Assembly: GCA_023432805.1 (NCBI GenBank)
Contig: JAEYUG010000108.1
Coordinates: forward strand, 1-64,000
DNA: 64,000 nucleotides
Direction: 5' to 3'
From: Bacteroidota bacterium
Lineage (GTDB): Bacteria; Bacteroidota; Ignavibacteria; SZUA-365
Below are positions 8,626 to 19,061 of this stretch, one piece after another. Both the position numbers and the translations under genes were made by a program. Position 1 is the first letter of the stretch. Each line of letters opens with the position of its first letter. The notes under the pieces were generated by a model. The model was given only the letters and a program-made list of their open reading frames with translations. It made no database searches and was not told where the DNA came from.

Positions 8626-10294
8626 TGCGCACGATCGATATTTCCACGCGGCGGTTGCGCTGGCGTCCCTCTTCCGTGTCGTTCGTGGCGATGGGCTCGC
8701 CCTCGCCAAAGGTGCGGATCTCGAAGGGATGCATGATGCGGGCTTGCCTTTCGCGCAGATACCGTTCGACATAGGTGCCGACCTCTTTCGCGCGGCTGTA
8801 GCCAAGACGCATGTTGTACTCGGCCGTACCGAGTGAGTCGGTATGACCCGAAAGCACGACGGTCGAGTTTGGGAACTTCGCCAGCAGCGTGACGACGCTG
8901 TCGAGGCTCGTGCGCTCACTTTCCCGGATGTTCGAATAATCGAAATCGAAGACGACGACGAACGCGTACAACACACGCTCCTTTTCGACGATCGGGACGA
9001 GATCCACCGTGCGAATCTGCAAACCGGACATGCCAGGAGCATACGTGAACTGTTCGCGAGCAGTCTCGAAGCCCGCGCGCACGATTTCCGCATGATACTC
9101 CAGCCCGGCGTCGATCGGGACAGGCTCTCCGCCGGCATCCGCACTTCGCATCGAACGCAGTGCACCTCCGGCACCGCCCATCGAGATAAAGGCCTCGACA
9201 GGCGCCCCCGTGAAGGCATTGCGTACGGTGTACTGCAGCGTGAGCGGCTCGGCGGCGCGCACCGGAGGTGGGGGCGGAACAGGTTTCGCATCGATCGTCT
9301 GGCGCAGAATCCCGAACAGATCATACCCGCCACTGCCACCGGGTCGATCACTCGCAACAAAGACCGTGTCGGCATCTCCCCGCGTGGTCAGAAACACGTC
9401 GTCGTCACTGGAATTGTACGGAACGCCCATGTTCAACGGCGTCGACCAGCCCTGTTGGGACCTCTTGCTCATGAACAGATCGAAGCCACCGTATCCGTCA
9501 TGATAGTTCGACGCAAAGTACAGGGTCGTTCCGTCGTCGTCGACGAACGGTGTTTTCTCGTCACCGACGGAATTGATGGGCTTGCCCAGATTGACAGGCG
9601 GCGACCATGTCCCATCCGGCAAGCGTGTGCTCGACCAGAGGTCCGATCCACCCAGTCCACCATCGCGCTCGGAAGCGAAGTACAATGTGCGGCCGTCATG
9701 CGATATGGCGGGGTGGCAGTCCCAGTCCTTCGAATTGATCACGGGACCCAGGGTGCGCACGTTCTTCCACTCGCCATCAACGACCTCCGCCACATAGAGA
9801 TCGCAGTCGCCAAGGCCGTCATCGGCATAGCACTGACTGAAGTACACCGTCCCGCCATCATGATCGAAACTCGGGGCACCTTCCGCGAGCGTGCGCTCGA
9901 GTCCGGTGTTCACGCGCTGCACCGACATGATGCGGACTCCATCGAGCGTGGCAGCGTACAGCTTGTCGGTCCCGTCGTCAGCACCATCGGCTGCACGTCG
10001 CGATGTGAAATAGAGGATGGATCCATCCGGAGACAATTGCGGGGCGAATTCCTCCGACGTCGTGTTGACGCCCCCGCGCATCGGAAGCAGCGTGACCGAC
10101 TTGCCATGGTGCTCGATCGTCGGCATGCTCGGTCCGCACCCCCAGATCAGCATCGCCACTAGCAGGGCGAGCGCGAACAGTCGAACGTGTGTGCATGTCA
10201 GTCCCGTACGCTCGTCTCGGCAGGCTGTGCCTGCTGCACAGGCATCATTCCGTCGCACAAGCGGTCGCAGTGCACGGATCAGCAATCGCATCAT
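8618..10294 (-). CDS. PD40-repeat OmpA-family lipoprotein (PorE-like architecture)
   Basis: This protein has 558 residues. ATG at 10294 overlaps the upstream stop (ATGA) and sits 6 nt after GGAGG, which fixes the start. The hydrophobic segment with Cys (LLVAMLIWGCGPS) lies about 40 residues in, giving a long n-region. PD40/TolB-like propeller repeats follow (ISHDGRTLYFASERDGG, VDDDGTTLYFASN, VFVASDRPGGSGGYDLF). Next comes a carboxypeptidase-regulatory-like beta domain at about residues 345-430, then an OmpA domain (VFDFDYSNI, LSGHTDSLGTAEYNM, NRRVEIS). The order PD40-CRD-OmpA matches PorE, the T9SS peptidoglycan anchor, though PorE also has TPRs that I do not see. A paralogue sits at 57424-58941. 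Likely role: anchoring an outer-membrane complex to peptidoglycan. Confidence 0.85.
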   Translation of the reverse strand: MMRLLIRALRPLVRRNDACAAGTACRDERTGLTCTHVRLFALALLVAMLIWGCGPSMPTIEHHGKSVTLLPMRGGVNTTSEEFAPQLSPDGSILYFTSRRAADGADDGTDKLYAATLDGVRIMSVQRVNTGLERTLAEGAPSFDHDGGTVYFSQCYADDGLGDCDLYVAEVVDGEWKNVRTLGPVINSKDWDCHPAISHDGRTLYFASERDGGLGGSDLWSSTRLPDGTWSPPVNLGKPINSVGDEKTPFVDDDGTTLYFASNYHDGYGGFDLFMSKRSQQGWSTPLNMGVPYNSSDDDVFLTTRGDADTVFVASDRPGGSGGYDLFGILRQTIDAKPVPPPPPVRAAEPLTLQYTVRNAFTGAPVEAFISMGGAGGALRSMRSADAGGEPVPIDAGLEYHAEIVRAGFETAREQFTYAPGMSGLQIRTVDLVPIVEKERVLYAFVVVFDFDYSNIRESERTSLDSVVTLLAKFPNSTVVLSGHTDSLGTAEYNMRLGYSRAKEVGTYVERYLRERQARIMHPFEIRTFGEGEPIATNDTEEGRQRNRRVEISIVRNE

Positions 10295-11136
10295 TTCAGC
10301 CTCCAGCGCAGCACAAGAACGAGATGCTCGGTCATCACCTTCCACAATGCATCCGACGACGACACCGTCGTGAGCGGATACGAGATGCCCGCACGCGGCA
10401 TGATGGAGAACGAACCCACTACCGGGATGTCCACTCCCATACCAAGGGCGAGTGCAAGCCGCACACGCTTCCCTCCGGGGATGTCGGTTTCTGCCAGCAG
10501 CGTGTTCGTCGTCTCACCGGTGTCGTAGAGATACCCGGGAGTGAGGATGCGTTCGACATGATTGTAGCGAGCGGAGAGGGGAATGCCAATCTCGACACCG
10601 CCATACAGGAAGAGCGAGGTGAACGGCCAGGTGTACGTGAACGCAGGGGTGAGCGCGAGCCACGACAGCTGCACCGTCGACGTGTTCTCGAAGTCCATCA
10701 ACTCCGCGGGGTCGTCACCGACGAGTTCCGCGAGTCGACGTTCCGTGCGGACGAAGGCCGCATCCGCCTCCATGTAGTCGACCATGAGCCGGGCCCCGAT
10801 GCCCACCTTCGGGACATGCATCGAGACTTCCGCACCGTAGTGGAACCGTGCACCGCTCTCCTCGCCGAACAGGCAGTCGCATGCAGGAGAAAAGGATCCG
10901 ACATGCTGAAATGCCGATCCCCCAACTGCAAGTCCGACGTGCCAGCGAATGGGTCGCGCTGTGAGGATGTCGCTCTCGTAAGGATTGACCGGGCGGACGT
11001 CGAAGGCATGCTGCGTCACCGGCTGCGGGTCGGGGAAGCCGCCCGGTTGCGCGTGCAGGTGCGGCACCGCCGCGCTGCACAACAGCACGCCGATCACAGC
11101 GAACTGCACGCATGTGAGATGTGGGCGGAGTGTCAT
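10291..11136 (-). CDS. Outer-membrane beta-barrel protein (porin-like)
   Basis: This is a 281-residue protein with a signal peptide ending VPHLHAQ. Alternating strands (GLAVGGSAF, GARLMVDYMEADAAF, SLFLYGGVEIGIPL, RLALALGMGVDIPV) end in VLVLRWRLK, typical of an outer-membrane barrel that closes at the C-terminus. The frame extends upstream, but only ATG at 11136 places the signal peptide correctly. It is the first gene of the overlapping chain and is directly followed by the PD40-OmpA gene. The same gene pair recurs at 56438-58941, where the barrel ends TLGLRWRIQ. I cannot assign it to the PorP/SprF family by sequence. Confidence 0.75.
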   Translation of the reverse strand: MTLRPHLTCVQFAVIGVLLCSAAVPHLHAQPGGFPDPQPVTQHAFDVRPVNPYESDILTARPIRWHVGLAVGGSAFQHVGSFSPACDCLFGEESGARFHYGAEVSMHVPKVGIGARLMVDYMEADAAFVRTERRLAELVGDDPAELMDFENTSTVQLSWLALTPAFTYTWPFTSLFLYGGVEIGIPLSARYNHVERILTPGYLYDTGETTNTLLAETDIPGGKRVRLALALGMGVDIPVVGSFSIMPRAGISYPLTTVSSSDALWKVMTEHLVLVLRWRLK

Positions 11137-11210
11137 GTCGAAGCCTGTCTGGAATGTGCGGAAGGCGTGAACAATGCTGCGTGAGGTCCAAGACATGCAA
11201 TATGCGGGAA

Positions 11211-14200
11211 TCACCAGCCAGATGCACGCACGAGCGTCCGCACCGCGCGTCCGTCGGGATGCGTGAGCACGAGGGTGTAGCTGCCGGTTGCGAGCGACCG
11301 CATGTCGAACACCACATCCCGCTCGCCCGCGTCCATCATCCCGTCGAACAGCGTGCACACGTGGCGGCCACGCACATCGTGCAGATCGAGTCGCAGCGAT
11401 GCACGACGCGAGGCAGTGATCGTGACGATCCCACGGGTCGTGACGGGATGCGGCCACACCGTGCCGATCGTGAACCTGCGCACGGCAGACGGAACAGTGC
11501 TGTGTGCCACCGTCGAATCCACAACGAGGAATCCAGCATTGTACCCGAATGCGTCGTGGTGCTCGAACCCGTAGACGACCGCTCCCACCCCGCGGCGGTC
11601 CAGGCTCTCGATGCGATGCACGCCCCGCGTCAGCGGCAGGCTCGCATATCGGATGCTCGTGCCCGGAATCGGTGCCATGACGGCCGCCTCGATGGGGACA
11701 CCATCGAGAAGTACCCCCGCTCCATCATGCGCGAACACGGTCACGAAGCTGCTGTCGAAGCGTTCGTCGATCCCGGTGGCGATGTCATGGCATGTCATGA
11801 AACGCGACACGGGCGCAAGTGCGATCATCATCGCATCACCGTACTCGTTGGTATCCGCATCCCATGCGGCCGAATGTGCGAACTGCACGACCTGCACCGG
11901 GTGCGTGGCGGAGATGGATACCGGCGCGTCGATCGTGAACTCGTAGGACTCTCCCATGCGCGTCAACGTGACGAAGGTCCCGTCGCTGATCGTCACATCC
12001 GTGCCGTTCGCCGTCGCCACAACCTTGAAGGTCGCCCCCCCCCTGCGCGAGGCAAAGGGCGCGGCCACATACGATGTGCCGCAGAGCGAGGTGGGAATCA
12101 TCTGGTGGAAGTGAGGATTCAGGTACGCGTACCATGGCAGCGTGTTCACCGGGACCCACCCGGACCGCGCACCTGACGTCACAGCCACCGGCTTGTCTGC
12201 GGAAACCACCGTTCCCGTCAGTCCCCCACCCGCGCCCGTGAGTCCCGCACGAATCGCATAGGTCCCCCCCGCATCGAGTGCGATCTGAAACGGCACACCG
12301 GCGGGACGGTTGGTCGACGTCACGCCGCCGGGCGTGATCGTCACTGTTGTCCCGTCGTGCGCTCCCGTGATCAACACATGCTCATCGGGATCGAAGAAAT
12401 TGTACCCTGCCGTCACATAGTGCGTGCCCAGCGCATGCATCGGCAGCACGAGTGTCGCGTCGCCATGCAGCGTGCACAGCGTGCCTGCGATCACCATGAC
12501 CGGGCGGTCGCTGGTCACATGCACGCCCTTGTCGCCCGGCTGCTCGGCCGCATGGTCATCGAGCAGATCCTCCACCTCGACGCGCACAGCTTCCCCCGGC
12601 AGCACCGTCACATCGGTGAACTGCCCGGTTGCGGGACGATCGACACGCACGGAGCTTTCCTCAGACGCAACGATGAACAGCACATTGTTCCTGACACCCG
12701 TGGTGCTGCCATTTTCCGGAAAGCCCAGCCAGAACTCCGTCCCGCGCGTCCCACGGCCGTTCATCACGCAGGGAGGTGGTGGTGGCAGGGCGGGAATCAC
12801 CACGGGCACGGTGCAGGTGAGACGGATGTTCTGCGACGCGACGACGCTGATCGAACAGGTGAGGATGGTGTCGCGCACACGTGGCGGCACGTGCACCGAA
12901 AAGCGTGCGAACCCGGTCGCACCCGGGGGAAGCGGTGAAGGCGTGATGTTCTCCACGCCGGTGCCGACCAGGTCGATGCCGGGATCGGTCGCAAGCGTCG
13001 CGAGCAGACTCTGCAGCGTGCCCGTCCCGGTATTGCGCACGGTGATCGGCACGTCGAAGGGATCCGGGATGTACCTGCGCCCGTCGCCGCCAGGCGCAAG
13101 CCGCAATGTATCGGGACACTCGAGTTCCAGACGGAACACCGGTAACGCGGGCACGTCGATCTCAACCGAGCAGTGCTGCGCGATGAGTGCCGGCGCCACG
13201 ATCGACACAGGAATCGTCGCGCGGCGTGCGATCGTGTCGAGTGGTGCATGCATCCGCCAGCTCGTCTGCACGGAGGAGCCTGGGGCGACGGGTCCCGTGA
13301 GCATATGCACGGCCTGCTCCCCGGCCGCAAGCGTGAACCCCGCCGGAGCTGCCATCGCAACATCGATATCCGGAAGGGCGATCACACTTGTGTTCACGAC
13401 TGTCGCCGTCACGGTGAAGGGGTCCGGCTCGTAGGCGCGCTGCGTCGCATCGACCGCGAGCGTGTCGGCCCCGCACGCGAGCGTGGCGCGCATCAACGTG
13501 CGGTACCCGTAATCACTTGCGAACGATACGCGCGCACCGGGGGCGATGCTGCGTTCATTCCACTGCAGCAGCGCGGCGGCATCCCAGATCGCGAGTCCCG
13601 ACGCTTCATAATCCCACGACACCGCACCGAGTGAGCCGTTCGACTGCCAGCGTCCGACGGTATACCGGTCCGGACGCGTCGCGCCCCTGCCGTCGAGGCG
13701 ACCGACGACTTCCCATGGATGTGCCGGTGCATGGCCTTCATACCCCGCGGGCACGGCATCGCCGCTCCATCCACGTTCCCTCGTCACCTGCATGCCATCC
13801 ACCAGTACATCAATGTTGTCGACGTCATCGATCACGAAATCCAGCATCAGCAGGGCCCCGGCCGTCACGGCTGCGGATCCCCGATTGACGAGCGTGGTCG
13901 TGATGCGAACGTACGCGTAGGTGGAGTCGAGGGATGGAAGGAATTCCTGCTCGACGTCGAGGTCGACGTCCTGCGCAGTGATGCGCGTGCGGAAGCGGAG
14001 CCTGTCGGTGAGCACCTCGGTCGTACCGGGGGGAAGCGCCCGCGTGCCGAGTGGCGTCTGCCCCGATCCCACCGTGTTGTTCGTGTACACGCGACCGCCC
14101 GCACGGATGTTACTGAAGCTTGTGATGGCGTCCTTGCGGAACAGCAAGGGCACACCGGATGCAGTCTCGATCCAGAATCGTCCTGTCACGCGATCGACAC

Positions 14201-14360
14201 CCGTGGCGATGACTCCGTTGGCCACACGTGCATGGCGTGTGGTATCGCGTATGAGCGTGGTGCTGCCAGGCGTGAATGCCTGTGCGTGGGAAACGGGAAG
14301 ACCGATGCTGCAACCGAGCAGAACGACGGCGAGCATGCATGCTGGACGGATTTGTATCAT
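11211..14360 (-). CDS. Secreted T9SS protein with IgGFc-binding-type domain
   Basis: This is a 1049-residue exported protein. ATG at 14360 gives a signal peptide ending PVSHAQA; an upstream ATG at 14411 would add 17 unlikely residues. The middle contains a region like the IgGFc-binding/FCGBP N-terminal domain at about residues 550-890 (FIVASEESSVRVDRP, GVHVTSDRPVMVIAGT, DGTTVTITPGG). Before it lie Ig/CARDB-like blocks (PFTVTATVVNTSV, PFDVPITVRNTGTG). The last 85 or so residues (VWPHPVTTRGIVTITAS, LHDVRGRHVCTLFDG) form a T9SS type A sorting domain. It is probably a cell-surface adhesin. No enzymatic motif is seen. A candidate promoter lies at 14419-14449. Confidence 0.82.
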   Translation of the reverse strand: MIQIRPACMLAVVLLGCSIGLPVSHAQAFTPGSTTLIRDTTRHARVANGVIATGVDRVTGRFWIETASGVPLLFRKDAITSFSNIRAGGRVYTNNTVGSGQTPLGTRALPPGTTEVLTDRLRFRTRITAQDVDLDVEQEFLPSLDSTYAYVRITTTLVNRGSAAVTAGALLMLDFVIDDVDNIDVLVDGMQVTRERGWSGDAVPAGYEGHAPAHPWEVVGRLDGRGATRPDRYTVGRWQSNGSLGAVSWDYEASGLAIWDAAALLQWNERSIAPGARVSFASDYGYRTLMRATLACGADTLAVDATQRAYEPDPFTVTATVVNTSVIALPDIDVAMAAPAGFTLAAGEQAVHMLTGPVAPGSSVQTSWRMHAPLDTIARRATIPVSIVAPALIAQHCSVEIDVPALPVFRLELECPDTLRLAPGGDGRRYIPDPFDVPITVRNTGTGTLQSLLATLATDPGIDLVGTGVENITPSPLPPGATGFARFSVHVPPRVRDTILTCSISVVASQNIRLTCTVPVVIPALPPPPPCVMNGRGTRGTEFWLGFPENGSTTGVRNNVLFIVASEESSVRVDRPATGQFTDVTVLPGEAVRVEVEDLLDDHAAEQPGDKGVHVTSDRPVMVIAGTLCTLHGDATLVLPMHALGTHYVTAGYNFFDPDEHVLITGAHDGTTVTITPGGVTSTNRPAGVPFQIALDAGGTYAIRAGLTGAGGGLTGTVVSADKPVAVTSGARSGWVPVNTLPWYAYLNPHFHQMIPTSLCGTSYVAAPFASRRGGATFKVVATANGTDVTISDGTFVTLTRMGESYEFTIDAPVSISATHPVQVVQFAHSAAWDADTNEYGDAMMIALAPVSRFMTCHDIATGIDERFDSSFVTVFAHDGAGVLLDGVPIEAAVMAPIPGTSIRYASLPLTRGVHRIESLDRRGVGAVVYGFEHHDAFGYNAGFLVVDSTVAHSTVPSAVRRFTIGTVWPHPVTTRGIVTITASRRASLRLDLHDVRGRHVCTLFDGMMDAGERDVVFDMRSLATGSYTLVLTHPDGRAVRTLVRASGW

Positions 14361-14418
14361 GATGAAACCCGGGCGGAAACGATGTACGGCATGATGGGAA
14401 TCGACACGCATGAAGCAC

Positions 14419-14449
14419 TGAAATTAACGTGAACCGCTGCACGCTGCAA
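14419..14449 (-). promoter_or_regulatory. Candidate Bacteroidota-type promoter for the 14360 gene
   Basis: Read on the minus strand this is TTG (14449-14447), 20 nt, then TAATTTCA (14426-14419), 6 of 8 to TAnnTTTG. It sits about 60 nt upstream of the start codon in an AT-richer gap between divergent genes. The spacing fits; the -7 box is imperfect. Confidence 0.4.
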
Positions 14450-14515
14450 TGCGATTCGAAGGCCGGGAACAAAAGCACCACTGAGCGCGTAGTCTACCAT
14501 ATTTTTTTGTTTGTC

Positions 14516-14545
14516 TTGCCCTCGTGTCTATTGTATATTCCTTTG
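14516..14545 (+). promoter_or_regulatory. Candidate Bacteroidota-type promoter for the 14586 gene
   Basis: TTG (14516-14518), 19 nt, then TTCCTTTG (14538-14545), 7 of 8 to TAnnTTTG. It lies in the most AT-rich stretch of the divergent gap, 40 nt before the start codon. A sigma70-like reading (TATATT at about 14534) is also possible. Confidence 0.4.
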
Positions 14546-14585
14546 ATTTCAAGTAATCCATATACCCAGGTTCAAGGAGCGCACC

Positions 14586-16196
14586 ATGAAAATCCGAGTA
14601 CCTTTTCTGTTGCTCGCAGCCTACGTCCTGACCTTCACTGTCGCATACGCACAGCAAGGCGGTCTTGATTTTTCTGTTTCGAACGGATCCGGAAACAGCA
14701 CCACATCGACGATCGAGAAGATCGCCGGTGAGGAGGTTTGTTTCACGCTGACCGCCAAGGATGCGAATGGCAACATCCGCAGGGACTGGAATACAACGGG
14801 AAACGCAACGACCTTGACGCTGAAATACAGCAGCAATCCGGCCACGACCGCCAACACTGACACGAGCATGCAGTCGTGGAGTGCGGATCCCCTCGATTTT
14901 TCGTGGGCACAAATGCTCCATAATGGCCTCGAGCTGGCGAAGATCAGTGCCGACGAGTGGACGATTCCCGCGACTGCCTTCGACAGTCTCGGTCAGGCAC
15001 GCATCTGCCTCGTGCATACACGTGCGGACACGGGTGTCTACATCGAGGTGTCCCCGTTCTTCGCAGGATTGAATCAGGAATCCGCGCATATCAGCTTCGC
15101 TGCAGGTGCGGTGACCAATTTCCTCGTGGAGCTCACCTCGGCGACACCGGCCGGCAATCAGGTGTACTTCATGCGTCCGTATGAAATCATCGTCAGCCCG
15201 CGCGACCGGTATCTGAACGTGAGTGACGAGACCGTGCGTGCCCGGTTCAGCGCGCGCTTCCCTGGTGAGTATGAGTCGAATCTTCCGGGACTCGCCGACA
15301 TCTTCAGTGGTGAAGTGTTCATCACTGGACCGACCAACTACCTGATCGCATCGCGCATCGAACGTGAGCTCCCCGCCGATCAGCTGCAGTGGCTCATGTG
15401 CTTTGACGTGAACACCCCAGCCATCAGAGGCGTGACGAACCCGTACGAAGTACTCTCGCACGAGCCGGTTGATTTCGTGCTGCAGTCGCCGCCGAACCAC
15501 ACGACCATTGAACTCAATGCCGCCTCCGCGCGCCATCAGTTCACATGGGAGCGTCCGGCGCCACCGGATCCGTACACCAACATCCAGATCTCCCGATTCT
15601 CGACGCAGACCGCGACCGACGACGTGACCTACACGCTCGTGTTCATCGACAGTGTGAGCCTCACGCGCGCCGTGCGTTTCCCGTCGAACAGTACCGGCAC
15701 CGAGGCGCAGCTCTCGTTGACAGGCGGACAGCTTGAACAGCTGTTGATCAACATGTCCGGTCAGCAGACGACCGGCGCCTACAGTCTCGCATGGTACGTG
15801 GAGGCCACCGACGGTTTGTACACGACGCTGTCGAGTCCCCCGAAGAACGATCCCAACAGCCTCCCCGGCTGGTACATCCATCTGAAGAACAATCTGACGA
15901 GTGTCGAATCGCCCACGACCGTGGTGCCGGGCTCGCTGCGTCTCGAGCAGAATTATCCGAATCCGTTCAATCCCTCGACCACAATCGGCTATGCCCTTCC
16001 GCAGCGCGGCAAGGTGACGCTGAAGGTTTATGACCTGCTCGGCGGCGAGATCGCCACCGTGATCAACAACGAGGAGCGCAACGCGGGCGAGTATCGTGTG
16101 TCGTTCAATGCATCGAGCCTCCCGTCGGGATTGTACATGTACAAGCTGCAGTTCAACGGCCAGACGATCACGCGTCGCATGACGCTGATGAAGTAG
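14586..16196 (+). CDS. Secreted T9SS cargo protein
   Basis: This is a 536-residue protein starting 6 nt after AAGGAG. The signal peptide ends VAYAQ. The N-terminal half carries an Ig-like region (VCFTLTAKDANGNIRRDWN, VSPRDRYLNVSDETVRARF). The C-terminus, from about residue 440, is a textbook T9SS type A sorting domain (LRLEQNYPNPFNPSTTIGYA, KVYDLLGGEIATVINNE, LPSGLYMYKLQ). It is transcribed alone, from a promoter shared back-to-back with the IgGFc-domain gene, and ends at a strong bidirectional terminator. No catalytic residues are seen; I infer a structural or adhesive surface role. Confidence 0.85.
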   Translation: MKIRVPFLLLAAYVLTFTVAYAQQGGLDFSVSNGSGNSTTSTIEKIAGEEVCFTLTAKDANGNIRRDWNTTGNATTLTLKYSSNPATTANTDTSMQSWSADPLDFSWAQMLHNGLELAKISADEWTIPATAFDSLGQARICLVHTRADTGVYIEVSPFFAGLNQESAHISFAAGAVTNFLVELTSATPAGNQVYFMRPYEIIVSPRDRYLNVSDETVRARFSARFPGEYESNLPGLADIFSGEVFITGPTNYLIASRIERELPADQLQWLMCFDVNTPAIRGVTNPYEVLSHEPVDFVLQSPPNHTTIELNAASARHQFTWERPAPPDPYTNIQISRFSTQTATDDVTYTLVFIDSVSLTRAVRFPSNSTGTEAQLSLTGGQLEQLLINMSGQQTTGAYSLAWYVEATDGLYTTLSSPPKNDPNSLPGWYIHLKNNLTSVESPTTVVPGSLRLEQNYPNPFNPSTTIGYALPQRGKVTLKVYDLLGGEIATVINNEERNAGEYRVSFNASSLPSGLYMYKLQFNGQTITRRMTLMK

Positions 16197-16213
16197 GCTG
16201 CACGAACATGAAC

Positions 16214-16243
16214 AAAAAAGCGGACCCTCGGGTCCGCTTTTTT
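16214..16243. terminator. Bidirectional rho-independent terminator
   Basis: The stem GCGGACC (16220-16226) pairs with GGTCCGC (16231-16237) around a CTCG loop. It is flanked by A6 on the left and T6 on the right, so it works on both strands. It separates the T9SS gene (+) from pta (-), which converge here. Confidence 0.92.
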
Positions 16244-16262
16244 GTTGCAGCAGGGGAAGACG

Positions 16263-17249
16263 TCATACCGCGCCGAGAACGGCGTTGAAAATCGTGGTGA
16301 CGACGATGTCGTTGACCGAGCAACCGCGGCTGAGATCGTAGGCGGGTCGTGACAGACCCTGCACGATCGGTCCGAGAGCTTCCGCACCGCCCATGCGTTC
16401 AGCAATCTTGTAGGCGATGTTGCCTGCCTGCAGATCCGGAAACACCATCACGTTCGCCTTTCCAGCCACTTCACTTCCAGGGGACTTCTTCGCACCGATG
16501 GCAGGCACGAAGGCCGCATCGAATTGAAGTTCACCGTCGATCTTGATGTCCGGGCGGCGCTCGCGCACGATGGCGAGTGCGGCGCGCACCTTGTCGACGA
16601 GTTCATGCTCGGCGCTTCCCTTGGTCGAGAACGAGAGCATGGCCACGAGCGGCTCCTCCTCGAGAAGGATGCGATGGTTGTCGGCGGTCGCAATGGCGAT
16701 GTCTGCAAGCTGTGCGGCATCGGGATTCGGCATCACGGCACAGTCGGCAAACGAGAAGATCTTCTCGGGAAACTTCATGACGAAGAACGACGAGACGGTC
16801 TTGATGCCGTCCTTCAGGCCGATGCAGGTGAGTCCTGCCCTGATCACATCGCCCGTCGTGGAAAGCGACCCTGCAACGCTGCCGTCTGCCATGCCCTCGC
16901 GCACCATCATGGCGCCGAAGCTGAGCGGCTGCCGCATGGTGTCGTGGGCCTGCTCGATGGTGACACCCTTGTGCTTGCGCAGGTTGTAGAAGATGTTGGC
17001 GAAGTCGCTGAGCTTCGAGGAGGTCGAGGGATCGACAATGCGCACACCCTGCAGATTCACGCCCGCGGCCTCGGCCTTCGCGCGGATGTCGGTTTCGCTG
17101 CCGATCAGGGAGATGGCAGCCGTTCCCTCGTCGGTGACGATGCGTGCGGCCTTGAGCGCGCGCTCGTCGGTGGCGTCGGGATAGACGATGTGTTTCTTCA
17201 GCGAGCGTGCTCTGTCCTTGAGTTCGTCGATGAAATGTGCTGGATTCAT
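16263..17249 (-). CDS. pta: Phosphate acetyltransferase
   Basis: This is a 328-residue short-form Pta without the N-terminal DRTGG/BioD-like regulatory part. It interconverts acetyl-CoA and phosphate with acetyl-phosphate and CoA. Family blocks are clear: VYPDATDERALKAARIV near the N-terminus, GMADGSVAGSLSTTGDVIRA, SFSTKGSAEH, DGELQFDAAFVPAIGAKKSP, and NVMVFPDLQAGNIAYKIAER at the end. ATG at 17249 gives the family N-terminus (MNPAHFIDELKDRA) and has AAGG 6-7 nt upstream. No ackA is in the window. It is transcribed alone, with a good -7 box at 17300-17293 and a terminator downstream. Confidence 0.93.
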   Translation of the reverse strand: MNPAHFIDELKDRARSLKKHIVYPDATDERALKAARIVTDEGTAAISLIGSETDIRAKAEAAGVNLQGVRIVDPSTSSKLSDFANIFYNLRKHKGVTIEQAHDTMRQPLSFGAMMVREGMADGSVAGSLSTTGDVIRAGLTCIGLKDGIKTVSSFFVMKFPEKIFSFADCAVMPNPDAAQLADIAIATADNHRILLEEEPLVAMLSFSTKGSAEHELVDKVRAALAIVRERRPDIKIDGELQFDAAFVPAIGAKKSPGSEVAGKANVMVFPDLQAGNIAYKIAERMGGAEALGPIVQGLSRPAYDLSRGCSVNDIVVTTIFNAVLGAV

Positions 17250-17292
17250 GGGATACCTTGAATGGATGGGAATGTGTGCTGCCCGAAACACC

Positions 17293-17323
17293 CAAAATTA
17301 CCTCCCGAGGTCCGGTATAAAAA
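17293..17323 (-). promoter_or_regulatory. Candidate Bacteroidota-type promoter for pta
   Basis: On the minus strand the sequence is TAATTTTG (17300-17293), a perfect TAnnTTTG box. It is preceded 20 nt upstream by TTT rather than TTG. The predicted leader is about 40 nt. Confidence 0.5.
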
Positions 17324-17372
17324 ATCTCAGTAGATTGCATGACTGCAACCGAACAATCAGGATCGCCACGAT

Positions 17373-18995
<1,623 letters not shown>

Positions 18996-19061
18996 CCGGT
19001 CCGGCGATGCACTGGGTTCCGCGTTCGCAGTGATTCTGACCGTCACGGCTCGCATGCAGAC

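Noticed and set aside
8626..9375. Upstream in-frame extension of rsmG (about 250 codons)
   Set aside because: It is antisense-frame noise within the OmpA gene; ATG at 8625 gives the normal RsmG start.
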